A stretch of DNA of 64,000 nt from Epichloe hybrida (taxonomy: Eukaryota > Ascomycota > Sordariomycetes > Hypocreales > Clavicipitaceae), in the NCBI GenBank assembly GCA_019022495.1, contig JAFEKR010000059.1:62001-126000 (forward strand), given 5' to 3'. Below the pieces are notes generated by a model, which saw nothing but the letters and a program-made list of their open reading frames with translations, ran no database searches and was not told the DNA's origin. The translations under genes were made by a program, and so were the position numbers. Position 1 is the first letter of the stretch, and the number at the start of each line of letters is the position of its first letter. Positions 44,509-57,084 of this stretch are shown in pieces.

Positions 44509-44525
44509 TATGTACGCAAGGCATA

Positions 44526-44668
44526 TGTTAGAATTGTATGGTATGACAGCTTATATTGCATGTAAGGTACAAGTTACATAGGTACAGGTTGTGGGCAGTA
44601 CTAGCCTTAATATACACTCTACCACGTAATCTAGCTAAAGTAGTCCTAATTAGCTATAAAATCTAATA
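44526..44668 (-). repeat. LTR of outer copia (left)
   Basis: 143 bp, starts TGTTAGAATTGTATGG and ends CTAATA (originally CCAACA, as in the right copy). Compared with the right LTR, both have been changed at different C/G positions. Confidence 0.9.
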
Positions 44669-46211
44669 CCCCTCCTTAAGTAAGAGTTATAATAGTACTA
44701 GACTTAGTAAATAATTCCTTCCTACTACCCTTATTAAAACCTTATAGGAAAAAGAGTAGTAGCCTTATAGTAATTCCTAATGTAATACTTATAATTATAT
44801 TATTCCTTTACTTTTTCCTTTAAAGACTAACTACCTTTATTTACTTCTTTAGTTTAAGCCTTACTAAGGCCTTAGTGCCTAAATCTACTAGATTCTTTAT
44901 TCGTAAGATTTAGTTAACCCTAATAATCTCTTCTTAAATTAGTTTGCAAATCTTATAGTACTAGATTTAAATATACTTTATTTATTTATAAAATTTTATA
45001 TTATTTAAGATTATTTAAGCGCTAGTATTATTTATATATAACTATAAGGGTGCTTACTCCTTATAAATCTTACCTATTAATCCTTCTAGATACACTACTT
45101 CTAGGCTAGCGCTAAAGAGGCTAATATACTTAGCTTTAGTACTTAATATTATAACTATACTTTATTTCTTACTCTTCTAGCTAATTATAGCTCTAGCTAG
45201 TAGGAAGATATAGTAATTAATAGACTTAGAGTTACTCTTATTACGCGCTTACTTAGCATCTAAGTAGCCTATAATCTTATTATTATATATTCTATTAAAG
45301 AAAAGCACTAGGTTTACTATAAACCTAATATATTATAGCATGTGTTTTACTACTAATAGGTATCTTGCTACTAGGTTAGTTATAAATTTACTTAGCTTAG
45401 CTACTAGGTATAGTAAATTAATCTAAGTTCTAATTATTACGAATATTAATGTTCTAAGGATATACTAGAATAATAATTAATTATCTTTATAGCACTCTTT
45501 CCCTTCTATATAAGGTTCTAGTATCTTTAAAGTATCTATAGGTATGTTCTATGTTTTAGTGTTTTCTATATTTAGTTATCTTAGTAATCTTTCTAGGTAT
45601 AGTTACTATAAGAGAGAGATAGTCTTCTTCTTCTAGTCTTAAGTAATTACTATGCCTAGGAAGTAATACGCTAGGCCTAGATTAGTTATCTTAAACTTTT
45701 CTACTAGCTTTGCCTTAACTTCCCTAATTATAGTAATATTAGGCCTAAAGAATAGTATATTATCTACGTAAATAGTAATAATTATATTATCTTTATAGAA
45801 GATAGCTTTATTAAATTTTAACTAAGTAAATCCTATGGCAATAAGTTCTATAAAGAGTATCTTAAACCACACCTATAGAGCTTGCTTAAGATTATAAAGG
45901 GCCTTTAGAAGCCTACAAACCTTTCCCTTTTATTTAAACCCTTTAGGTAGCTTTATATAAATAGTTTCCTTTACTACACTATAAAGAAATACTATCTTTA
46001 TATCTATTTATTTAATTTCCTAGTTTAGTATAGCAGCTAGTGTAAATAGTAATTAGTATATTTTTTACCTAACTACTAAGGTAAAGGTTTTATTATAGTT
46101 AATACTATATTCTTATTTAAAACCTCTTATAACCTAGCAAGCTTTATACTATTTAATATTACTAGAGAGACTAAGTTTAGCTTTAAAGACCTATTTCCCT
46201 AATAGAATATA
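44669..46211 (-). pseudogene. Outer copia, RT/RNase H part, decayed
   Basis: Minus-strand remnants of the C-terminal part of copia Pol. The polymerase motif C is recognisable as YVDN within TIYVDNILFFRPN near 45757-45785. Frequent TAG/TAA codons prevent expression. The element was split at 46211 by the middle retrotransposon (target ATATA). Confidence 0.75.
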
Positions 46212-46444
46212 TGTTAGTTACACCAAGGGATTGGTATGCACTAGTGCAACGTAGGGTCAGGTTCAAATAATATAATAAGGTCTAAGGATTAAAGCTATTT
46301 ACAGCGTTATATAGCTATAAGAAAAAGGGGGACGCAAGTTACGTATGTGCCTCGCGTACGGATATAGCTAATTACAATGCGGTGTCGCCGCACGTACTTC
46401 ACTTTCCTAGTAGTTAACCTAATGTTAACCTAGTTATTATAATA

Positions 46445-49400
46445 CTAGTAACTTCTCTTTTTAGGAAGAAAGTAGGGTAAGGTATATCAAATACTAAAAA
46501 AGGGAATTAGTAGGTATATAAATAAAATAAGCCTATATAAGGATAAGTAAGTCTAATATTAAATTCAGACTCCCTATTAGTTAGCAATAAAATATAAGGA
46601 AAAATCGCTTAATCCGCGGATTAGGAAGCGGGCTTAATTAGGAGCTCTAAAAGCTTAAAAAACGTAATAAAAATCAGAATTATTCAAAATAAACACAAGT
46701 AAATATAAGGAAATAAAATAAGGGCTTCTTATTAGCTCAGCCATAGTTAGACTAGACTCTTGTTAATCTTATCTAGTCTCTAGTCTCTTTACCTAGCCTT
46801 TAACTCGAATTACAGCTTTATTTAAGTTAATAAAGGTCTTAAGGCTCTTATTTAGAGATGCCTTTATTATTACATTAGCAAGGTTATCATTACCATTAAT
46901 CTATTATACTTTATAAATCTCCTATTACTTATATAATTACTAAAGTGCTATAATATTAATTATAAGGCGCTTCTCCTTTATAAAACCTAGCTTTATAAGA
47001 CACTTATATAACAAAAAAAAGTCTATATAAATAACCATAGGGATATGGTTAATCTTTAATTAGTCTATGATTATATTAAGGGTTATAGTAATTATATAGG
47101 CTATATTAGCACCTTATACCATTAAGTATAGTTTAGAAGTAAGGGTGCTATAGGTTACACGCTTACTCTTCGTTAAACTATATATAATAATATTGCCTTT
47201 TAAGGTAAATATATTATCTTTTGCCTCTTTGTTACTAATAATAATTATGTATTCTATCTAAGAACTTAGATCTTTGTTATTAGTAAGGGATCTATTTATA
47301 AACATAAACAACTTCGCATTCTTAAGGTCTAGAGGGATGTAATGTAGGCCTTAGTCTTAATATTAGATCTACTAGTTAAGTTGCTTATTTAATTAAGTTA
47401 TATTATTAGGAGTCGGATCTTAATATTATACTATGATTAATAGGTTATAAAGGGCTTTAGGTTAATAGATAGTTATAATATAACTTCCTTATGCTTATTG
47501 TTTAATGTAATCTTATTTTATAGTTAGTAATTACAGGTTAATTTACCTAATCTTCTTACTCTAGCCTTTCTAATAAAGTTCTATTAAATTATTAGCATTC
47601 TAGGTAAGAATATAACTATTAAAAATAAGGGGATTCTTAGCTAATAGCTTTTGCTTTAGCTTTGCTAAGAAATTTGCTTTCTATAGTTCCTTCTCTTTAA
47701 GGTTATAAAAGTCCTAGTTACTAAGGCCTAGCGTATTATTAGTTTATATACTAACTACTCTAAAGAGATTATTATCATTCCCTTCTGTGATTAGTAAGCA
47801 TAGGTTATAGGATAAAGTTATTATCTTAAGTATCTCTTTATAGTAATGGAAGTAGGTTATAAACTAGTAGGTTCTAGCTTCTGTAATTCTATACAAAGGC
47901 TTAATAACTTCTATAATAGTTCCTTTAGGGAATAGATATTCTATCTGCTTAGGTAATATAGTAATAATTAATCTTACGAGCTATGTTTTTAATTACACGT
48001 AAGCTTATATAATATCTTAAATCTATAAGATAATTCCTTTAGATCTAAGCGATAGTGCGATTGCAATAATTAATCATTAGCTTAATCTTTGGATTATTAG
48101 GGATTAGGTTAGGATAAATTCCTTCCCTTTGTTATTTATCCCTTAAATCATAAGTTATGACTTTTTATATAGCGTAGCTATTCCTTTACCTTTAATTTCT
48201 CTTACTATATAAGATTTAAAGAGTCTCTTATTACTATGTTTAGTAGGATTGAATAGCGTGAATCTAAACACATTACGGGCTTACAAAGCATTAATCTTAA
48301 TCTAATCTAATAGCTTAAAGGGCTTGCCTAGGGTTATAATCTTTCCTTCTTAATATAACTAAAGGGCTAGATCCTAATTAGCTTTTTCCTTTACTATAAT
48401 AAACACTACGCTTAACTTATTATTAGCTATAAGTTTCTCTATTAATACCTCTTCTTAGTCTTTATTTACTAAGTATATAGTTACTATGTATTCTGTTCCT
48501 ATAAGATTAAATTAAACTATAAGCTTCTTTTATAGTTTTCTACGCTTTCTCTTAGGCTATAGGAGTTCCTTATTTATTTCTAAAGCTTTAGGGATAATCT
48601 CTTTAATTATCTAGGTCTTATCTATATCTATAGCTTAGTCTTTGCCTCTAGGTATTAACTTACGAAGTTCTTTAACATAGTATAGGTTATAATAGTATAG
48701 TTTAATAACTATTAATTAGAATCTTATTAGTCTATAAGGCATTTAAAGGGTATAGGTTTCTCTATTAGTAGTAAGAAGCTTAAAAGGACTATGCTATCTA
48801 TCTTTCTCTCTCTAGATATATATATCTAACTATAGCAAAAGTTAGTATATTAGTAGCGTATTTAGGTTATTTTAGGTTCTTAGAGCATTATAAACCTATT
48901 ACTTTACTAGAAGTTATTAGACTTTATTAGTAGCTTTTCGGATTACTTTAGCTTATTAAATAATAAATATACTTAGTAGTAACTTATTAGTTATCTATAG
49001 ATATACACTAAAGATAAGAATAGTAGGAATAAGACTATTAGGGCTTACTAAATTATTTACAGCTTTTATAGCTATCTAAAGTCATTACTTAGGTATAAGA
49101 TCTTAGCCTATAGAGTCTATAATAATTATATAGGCTTGTTGTAATAGTCTGTGATAGCGCTTAACTTTTCTAATACTATTGTAGGCCTTAACTAGAACTT
49201 TATTAATCTTAATTAATAGTAATTATATATAATACTTAAATTTTACTAATGTAAAGTTCTCTCTAGTATTATAGATAATCTATTCTAGAGAACTAAGGTA
49301 AGTGTTAATCTAGCATTCACGTAAGGTGTTCTAAATATTATAGGCTTTTTGCTTATTTAGATTAAGGAATTAGGCTACTTAAAATAAAGTTATAGAATTA

Positions 49401-50052
49401 ATAATATAAAGAATAGGTTATCTATTGATTTAAACAATATTAACTATAATCTTATAGTTAAACTTATAGTTATCTTTAATTATAAACTTAAATCTACCTA
49501 AGGCCTTTCTGTTTATTTAGTAATAGTAGTAAATTTTAGTTAATTATTTAATAGCCTTAGCTTTAATATTATAGCTAGCTTAGTTTAGTATTTTTATAAG
49601 CTGTTTAACTAATAGATAACTAAATCATTAATATAGTTAACAAAGTTCTATTTCTAACAGGTAGAAAGCTACTATTTCTCTAGCTTCTAGAGTCTACTAA
49701 AGATATCCCTATTTCCTAATAATAGGAACTATCTTATTATCTTAGATTAATATATTCACAAGGTTATTTACCTTAACGCGTAATCTATCTATATTATCTA
49801 AAGAAAATAAGAAAGGCATATATATGTTAATTATATAGAAAGGGATATTACCTAGCTCTATTAGCACGTTAACTACTCCTTTTGTAATCGCGCTCCTAGC
49901 ACTAAATTTAATTATCTTTTCTAGAGTTAGTTTAATCTTTAGTAATAGTATTAATCTTAGTAAAGCTTACACTTATCTAATTCCAGCTGTTAAGACACCT
50001 AAGGCTCCTATATTAGGCATTATCCCTTAGAAAACTTCTTTAAAGTAATATT
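46445..50052 (-). pseudogene. Middle copia Pol (integrase, RT, RNase H), decayed
   Basis: Read on minus, the RT region (about 48,700-47,400) gives KGTIIEVIKPLYRITEAGTY, then LLITEGNDNN and TNNTLGLSN, the last corresponding to the TDDT-type catalytic block of fungal copia elements with Asp to Asn. The RNase H end gives LDLKNAKLFMFI, then KEKRLIINIIAL and WINGNDN-type sequence followed by ITKASLNK near 46,860. Integrase would lie upstream, toward 50,000. Many in-frame TAG/TAA codons leave no product. Confidence 0.8.
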
Positions 50053-50873
50053 TGTTAAAAATAAGACCTATTTTTAGCCCTTTTCTAGTTAAAGAACCTT
50101 CTTATTACTAGCTTGCTTTGCAAGTCTGACAGCTGCACTGCAGCTGTCAATGGTCGCGAGGGCAGCTATCAATGGCTGCGTCGCAGCTGTCAACAGCTGC
50201 GACCGACCGTGTGGATGACTAATTAGTCAATTGCGTTGTGGCTACAAGTGTAGCTACAACTACGCCACTAGTAATTAGGTAAGCTAGGGTGACGTAAGCT
50301 AGGGTGACGTAAGCAGGTTACCCTACACGTAACTTACCTTATAGCTATCTTTGATAACGATTTTCTCTTTATCTAGAGGTCGTATAAAAGTTTCACATAT
50401 AGCAAATTGAAGCTTAAAGATAGGGCTTTCTTTTTATGCAAGGTTATTTTTTGGACCAAAAGTTGGTGCATACGGGTTACTAGCTAGTATGGTAGTGAGT
50501 TGATTTTTTGGTTTTTGCATACAAATGAATTTTGCGGAAAATCAAAAGTAGCCCGTAAGACCCTGTTGGCGGCCTAGATCCACCGATACGGTCGGTAGGT
50601 CTATGAGAGGAAGAAGATCTTTTCAACTAGCTAGATAGCTAGTCCTCTTAACCAATAACAGCCGCATTGCCTGTATAACGTATCTAAAATCAATTCTATT
50701 GCTCTATAAGATATCATAAAAGTGATTTAAATTGAATTCTATTAGTTGATAACTGCCACAACCTTCCGTTGCGTTGCGTTGATTGATTCAACGTTGCAGC
50801 CCTATTGGTCCCTGACTGTAGAGCTTGCACCCGTACAGCTGTTGCCAGCTGGCAACTAGCTCCCTACATTTCA
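50053..50873 (+). repeat. 5' LTR of inner copia
   Basis: Starts TGTTAAAAATAAGACC, ends CTACATTTCA. Near 50130-50200 it holds repeated CAGCTG palindromes (GCAGCTGTCAACAGCTGC-like), and near 50278-50305 a 15-bp tandem GTAAGCTAGGGTGAC. Less mutated than the 3' LTR. Confidence 0.95.
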
Positions 50874-50934
50874 ATAGGTTATAAGCCTGGCTCTATCACT
50901 ATAGATTCCTTTTAGGTCACTTTGTGTACGATTA

Positions 50935-51088
50935 CAGAAGACTTCCCTTCTATAAAAAAGGAAGGACCTGTGAGAAAGAAGCTTTTCCCTTCTATAAAAA
51001 GGAATTAATTGTGGCTACAGAAGACTTCCCTTCTATAAAAAAGGAAGGACCTGCGAGATAGAAGCTTTTCCCTTCTATAAAAAGGAAA
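50935..51088 (+). repeat. ~79-bp tandem duplication in the inner copia leader
   Basis: Two copies each contain ACAGAAGACTTCCCTTCTA, TAAAAAAGGAAGGACCTG and GAAGCTTTTCCCTTCTA. The second ends at the gag start codon (51089). It lies between the 5' LTR and gag, where packaging signals would be. Confidence 0.88.
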
Positions 51089-54000
51089 ATGGATACTAAA
51101 GGAAAGGGAAAGGGACCTGTTATCCCTGACCCTAGTGCGCAAGAGGTTCTAAATAACCAGCTAAAAGAGCAGGCTATTAAGCAACAAGCAACTATAGACT
51201 AGTTATTAGAGAAGCTAGAAAGCCTATCTATAACTGTAAATAGTCGTATGGAGGGTGTGGAATCTGATAAGCCCGCTAGTCAGCAGCAAGATCAGCAGCC
51301 TGTTTAAGAAAATTAAGCTGAATCTAGCTCTGTATAAGCAACCTTTAATAATTTAATTATTAAGGAATTTAATAAAAGGGTTTATAGTTTTCCAGAGACT
51401 GCTAGGCTTAAAGGAGCCGAAAATTTCGAACAATGGAAGCAAGCCCTAACTATCCAATTTAGAGCTTTAGGCATGCCTAATTTTCTAGATAATCCGGAGA
51501 GTTCTAGGGCGCTAGGGGATCCAGATCAAGCTATTATCCTTATGTTACTAAGGGATAGTTGTATAGAAGGACCCCAAGCCGCTATAACTTGGTAAAAATC
51601 ACCTGAAGAAGCCTATAATTTACTTATAAGGCAATATTCACATAGCGTTGAAATCCAGAGGGGGTCCCTATATTCAGAATTTCATAACCTGAATTTTCAA
51701 GAGTTTAAGGGGACTCTAGAGTCCTTTAATGCAGTCTTTAATAATCTACTAGCTAGATTATCGATTTCAGGGGTCCTGATTGCTCTGATAGATCAGGTTA
51801 ATCAATATCTTCAATCCCTAAAATCAACCTTCCCTCAGTGGGCTAAGAGGCAACGATTCAGCATGCGTACGAATAGGGCTATAGGGGCTCCCCTAGATGC
51901 CCTAAATCTTCAATTCTTGATGGCAGACCTTCTAGCAGAACAGAGGGATAAATCATCTACGGTATCTAAAGCCCTGAATTATAGGGCTAAAAACCTTGAA
52001 AAGGGTGCTAAAGAAAAAGAAAAGGCCCCTAAGGATCAGAAGAAGAAAGGAGGCTCTGAAGAAAATAAGGGCTCTTCTAATTCTAATTCTTCTTCTAATA
52101 AGAAGAAGAAGAAGAAGCAAAAAGGTCAAAAATCAGATAAAAAGGATAATAAAGAGACCTCTGGAGAGGGATCTTTTATGCTAGGAAATTACAACCTTTC
52201 TAACGGTGCTCTTAAACCGTACAAGAAACCTAGCCTTCATAAGACTAGTTATAAGAGCTCTAGTGATAGTAGCTCTAATTCTAGCTCTTCTGAATCGGAT
52301 GATGATGAAAATCAAGAAATTAAAACCTTAAATGGTTTTAATTATTACAGCAAAGACATGAAAAAGGCCCTATTATATGATACAGGTTCGACTGTACATA
52401 TTGTTAATTCTAGGGAGGTCTTTAGGGATTATACCCCCTATAAAAAGGGGGAATCCGACCCTATTATAACTGGTGGTGGCCCTATTTACGCTAAGGGTCA
52501 CGGTAGTGCTGTTTTTGAGGTCCTATATCAGAAAAATCCAGCTAAATATAGGACCTTAGTGCTTAAAGATGCGCTATATTTTCCTCAGCTTGATGTTAAT
52601 ATAGTTAGTGGACTTACGCACTATATATCTGGTGGTTGCCTTATTAAAAACCTACTTTATCTTAAAGATAGGTCTCTTATTGCAACCTTAGATATAGAAA
52701 AACATGGTTTTTTCTTCCACGTTAAAAACCAATCTACGCCTAAGTTATCTAAAGGGCCCTGTAATAATTCGCATTATATCCGACCTTTTACCTACGCCGC
52801 TTTTAAGGGTCATAGCTATCCGATTAGCTACCCTATAGAGGTTCAAATTCCCTCTAAAAAGCCGGATTGGGCTTCTGATTTAGACGAAATCGACGAAAAT
52901 GATGATGATATTGAAGAAATCGTACGGGATGATTTAGGGGAATTAGTCCCTTCTTCTTCGCCTATAGCCCCAGGTTGGGTCCCTTATAAATCTAAGGAAA
53001 TAGATTTAGGGGTGTTAGAGGGCCCTAGTGGAGGAAAAGGGTCCCTAATACCTCTCCAAGAGGCCTGTGGTTCTCAAGGGGCCCAGCAGGGGACTAGTGA
53101 AGAGGGCCCTAGTCTAGATCCTAATTCAGACCCTAAGGATCTTTAATATCAACGGTTGTTAGAACTAGCTGGCCTATGGCATGTACGATTAGGGCACCTA
53201 GGTCTTCCTTTGCTAAAGAACTAGCCTTATAACTAAAGGAATCCCTGATTTTTCTAAAATTAAGGATAAGGATTTTAGATGTATTGCTTATGATCAATCT
53301 AAGGCAGTTAGAAGACCCAGGAAATTAGCTATCCCTGACCCCCCAAGAGCTCTAGATCGAATAGAGGGGGATACGCTAAAAATCAGCCCTACGCCGTATA
53401 ATAAACAGTTAATTTGCTTATTTTTAGTTGATCGAAAGACTAGATATAAGTGGGTTATCTTATTACCTAATAAGGAAGGCCTAACTGTTTATAAGGCTAT
53501 TAAAGGCTTCTTCAGAGGGCTTAAAAATCAACTAGGTCAATATCCTAGGCACCTTCACTTCAATGGGGGCTAGGAAATCGATTCTAGTTGTCAAGCTTAG
53601 TTAAATTCTAAAGGGATTAAATTTATAACTTCTAGTCCCTATATCCATAAGTAAAATAGATTAGCAGAACGTTCAATTCGTACTATTCTAGATTGATTGA
53701 GGGCTACTATCCAGTAGGCAAAATTACCGTTATTTTTATGGTGTTTTGTATTACCTGCAGTTGTTAACCTAGTTAATATAACTACTAATACCACTAAGGA
53801 TGAAAGCCCTAAACAGCTGCTATCTAGGGAGCTAAATTAGCCTTATACAACTAATATTAGCAGTATTAGAGCTATAGGATCTCACTGTGAGATTCTAATC
53901 CCCCTGGAAAAACGACCTAAAGCCTAGAAGTTAGTAGCTAGGACTATCCCTAGAAGGCTTTTAGCTACACTAGGTTCTAACACCTACCTAGTGTACATCC

Positions 54001-56056
54001 CCTCTAAAAAGCTAGTTACAAAGACTAGCTTTATTAAGATTATAGAACCTATAGGCCCTGTTTCTAAAGGCTTACCTAGGATTTCTATAGGGGATAACCC
54101 TTTAGAGGGGGAAAATGATTTAGATTAACAACATCTAGATCAAGGTTCAAAGGATTACCCTATAGACAACATAGGTATCCCTATAGGTTAAGAAAAATCA
54201 CCTACAGGCCCTAAAGAACCCCCTAAAGGCTTAATTCTAGCGGATCCCATACAGGCGTAGCCTATAACTCAACCAGGAAATCAGATTTCGACTTCGGACC
54301 TCGATTTTGACAAAATTATCGATTTCGACCCTAATATCGACCCTATGGATGTGGATATTAGTTCCCCTTCTTCTTTAGATTTTATAAAAGAAATCTGCTT
54401 TAAGGTATGGGAGAAGCTAAAGGAAAAGAATCCTATTAGCCCTGAGCCTAAGACCTGGAAGCAGGCTATATCTAGCCCTGAAAGGGATAAATAGATAGAA
54501 GCCACGTATAAGGAATACGAATAGCTTCTAAAGGCTGGTACTTTTAAATTTATAGGGAAAGATTAAATCCCTAAGGGCCGAAAAGTACTAAAGAATAGGC
54601 TTGTTTATAAGCTTAAAAAGGATAAAGAAAATAATCCTTTAAAATATAAGGCTTGACTCGTTGCTAAGGGATTCATATAAATTGAAGGCCTAGATTACCT
54701 AGAGACCTTCACTACTATAAGCATTCCCCCTAGCTAGAGGATTTTACTAGCCCTAGCGGCTTGGAATAACTAGGAAATCGAATAAATCGATTTTATAGGA
54801 GCTTTTCTTAATAGTAAGCTACAACAATAGATTTATATAGTTATTCCAGAAGGGTTTATTGAATTCCTTAAGGTAAATCCTAAACTAGCTAAATTAGCTA
54901 GAAGTTTTGGCTGGAAACCTTCTAAAGATTAAGTAATTTTATTACAGAAGTCTTTATATGGCCTAAAACAAAGCTTAAGGGAATGGCAACAAGCGCTAAT
55001 ATTAGTGCTTAAATCCCTAGGATTTAACCCTTTAATATCTGACCTAGCTATCTTCTTCAATCCTTTAACCAAAACATTTGTTATTACGTACGTTAATGAC
55101 TATCTTCTAATTAGACTGGATTTATCTTATATCCAAAGGCTTAAAAAGGAACTTTATAAAGTCTATCTAATAGAAAATAGGGGGCCTGCTGAATTCTTCT
55201 TAGGGGTTTAAATTATACGAGATAGGCCTAATAGAATACTGAAAATTCATTAATCTTAGTATATATTAGAAGCCTTAAAACGATTTAATATGCTAGATAG
55301 TAAGCCTATTAGCATACCTCTTTAGCTAGGCGTTTTAGCTACGTAGATAACTAAGCTTTTAATAGCTAGCGAAATCAAGCTTTATTAGTGCATTATAGGG
55401 ACTATAATGTACCTAATGTTGCTTACAAGGCCTGATATAGCTTTTACGCTATAGTGGTTATTTACTACACTAGCTAGCCCTTATATAAAACACCTAAAAG
55501 CAGCTAAAAATCTGCTAAGGTATCTATTAGGGACTAGATTCCTTGCTATTATCTATAGGGAAGACCCTAAAGGTTTAGTTAGCAAAAGCCTAATAGGTTA
55601 CTACGATAGTGATTTTGCAGGGGATAAAAAGACCTTAAAATTAACCTATGCTTATCTATTCAAGCTAGCTAGCGGACCTATTAGCTAGAAATCAAAGAAA
55701 GCTAGTACAATAGCTCTATTAACACTAGAAGCCAAAGCTAATGCTATCTGCGAGACCTTCCGGGAGCTTTAGTGGCTTTAGGGCTTATTTAAGGAGCTAA
55801 AAACCCCTATTTCTCCCCCTATCCAGATATATTGCGATAATTAAGGTGCTATAACTACTGCTTATAACCCTACTTTACATAGTTGTATAAAGCATACATT
55901 GCTAAAGTTTAACTATATTAGGTAATAGGTTTTAGAGGGTTTAGCTAAGATCGAATATCTAAATACGAAGTTAATGCCTGTAGATAGTCTTACGAAACCT
56001 CTTTCTAGACCTCTTTATTAGGCTTTTATTAAGCTTTTAGGGCTTAATAATTATTA
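51089..56056 (+). pseudogene. Inner copia Gag-Pol, several nonsense codons
   Basis: Starts ATG 51089 (MDTKGKGKGPVIPDPS...), with a first stop at about 51200. Gag region to about 52,330, with a Lys/Ser-rich low-complexity linker in place of a clear zinc knuckle. Protease DTGST at 52379-52393. GAG-pre-integrase LWHVRLGHLGLP near 53175. Integrase: GDTL, HFNGG (Asp to Asn) and NRLAERSIRTIL, for the D-D-E positions, about 53370-53700. RT: ARLVAKGF-like segment, IDFIGAFLNSKL, YGLKQ, and YVND at 55089-55100 (YVDD mutated). RNase H: YYDSDFAGDKK, LEAKANAICE and IYCDN. The motif order is that of Ty1/copia. It is inactive because of the stops and the two catalytic Asp-to-Asn changes. Confidence 0.9.
51863..53146 (+). 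CDS. Surviving open segment of inner copia Gag-protease
   Basis: 427 codons remain open (MRTNRAIGAPLDALN...). They cover the end of Gag, a Lys/Ser/Glu-rich linker (around residues 45-105), a Ser-rich stretch and the aspartic protease (DTGSTVHIVNS, then AKGHGSAVF and LKDALYFPQLDVNIVSG). The protease triad-like DTGST is intact. The C-terminal part is acidic (DLDEIDENDDDIEE). It is an internal part of the retrotransposon polyprotein, not an independent gene; expression is unlikely. Confidence 0.7.
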   Translation: MRTNRAIGAPLDALNLQFLMADLLAEQRDKSSTVSKALNYRAKNLEKGAKEKEKAPKDQKKKGGSEENKGSSNSNSSSNKKKKKKQKGQKSDKKDNKETSGEGSFMLGNYNLSNGALKPYKKPSLHKTSYKSSSDSSSNSSSSESDDDENQEIKTLNGFNYYSKDMKKALLYDTGSTVHIVNSREVFRDYTPYKKGESDPIITGGGPIYAKGHGSAVFEVLYQKNPAKYRTLVLKDALYFPQLDVNIVSGLTHYISGGCLIKNLLYLKDRSLIATLDIEKHGFFFHVKNQSTPKLSKGPCNNSHYIRPFTYAAFKGHSYPISYPIEVQIPSKKPDWASDLDEIDENDDDIEEIVRDDLGELVPSSSPIAPGWVPYKSKEIDLGVLEGPSGGKGSLIPLQEACGSQGAQQGTSEEGPSLDPNSDPKDL

Positions 56057-56263
56057 AACTAACAACTAATTCCCTTTAACAGGGAACTAAAAATAACGTT
56101 AAAAAGGGAGCTATATTTAATAATAGCTAGGAATTCAAAAAGGGGGTCTTTTATTTTTCCTGTTTTTCCCTTTTATCTATTATTATCAAAAGTTATTGTT
56201 TTTACCCTATAGTCTCTTTGTACACTTCTAATTGCTTTAAATATAATTCTTTTGTAGAGGGGG

Positions 56264-57084
56264 TGTTAAAAATAAGACTTATTTTTAGCCCTTTTCTAGT
56301 TAAAGAACCTTCTTATTACTAGCTTGCTTTGTAAGTCTAATAGCTGCACTACAGCTGTTAACAGTCGTGAGGGTAGCTATTAATGGCTGCGTCGCAGCTG
56401 TTAACAGCTGCGACTAACCGTGTGGATAACTAATTAGTTAATTACATTATGGCTATAAGTGTAGCTATAACCACGCTACTAGTAATTAGGTAAGCTAGGG
56501 TAACGTAAGCTAGGGTGACGTAAGCAGGTTACCCTACATATAACTTACCCTATAGCTATCTTTAACAACGATTTTCTCTTTATCTAGAGGTCATACAAAA
56601 GTTTCACATATAGCAAATTAAAGCTTAAAGATAAGGCTTTCTCTTTTTATAAGGTTATTTTTTGGACTAAAAGTTAGTGTATATGGGTTGCTAGCTAGTA
56701 TAGTAGTGAGTCGATTTTTTAGTTTTTACATACAAATGAATTTTGCGGAAAATCAAAAGTGGCCTATAAGACCCCGTTAGCGGCCCGGATCCACCAATAC
56801 AGTCGGTAGGTCTATAAGAGGAAGAAGATCTTTTTAACTAGCTAGATAGCTAGTCCTCTTAACTAATAATAGCCGCATTGCCTATACAACGTATCTAAAA
56901 TTAATTCTATTGCTCTATAAGATATTATAAAAGTAATCTAAATTAAATTCTATTAGTTAATAACTGCTATAACCTTCCGTTGCGTTGCGTTAATTGATTT
57001 AACGTTGCAGCCCTATTGGTCCCTGACCGTAGAGCTTGCACCCGTATAGCTGTTGCCAGCTGGCAACTAGCTCCCTACATCTCA
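56264..57084 (+). repeat. 3' LTR of inner copia
   Basis: 821 bp, the same length as the 5' LTR. Compared with it, many C have become T and G become A (for example GTCTGACAGC against GTCTAATAGC), with a few changes the other way round, so each LTR was hit separately. Confidence 0.95.

Larger units (their letters stand above)
50053..57084 (+). mobile_element. Inner Ty1/copia retrotransposon, 821-bp LTRs
   Basis: LTRs at 50053-50873 and 56264-57084 are both 821 bp. The polypurine tract AGAGGGGG directly precedes the 3' LTR. Flanks are ATATT (left) and ATACC (right), compatible with one 5-bp duplication after two C-to-T changes. Total 7032 bp, plus strand, with gag, protease, integrase, RT and RNase H in copia order. 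It is less decayed than its hosts: a 1.28-kb frame is still open (51863-53146). LTR differences are overwhelmingly C/T and G/A. It is the youngest of the three nested retrotransposons. Confidence 0.95.
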
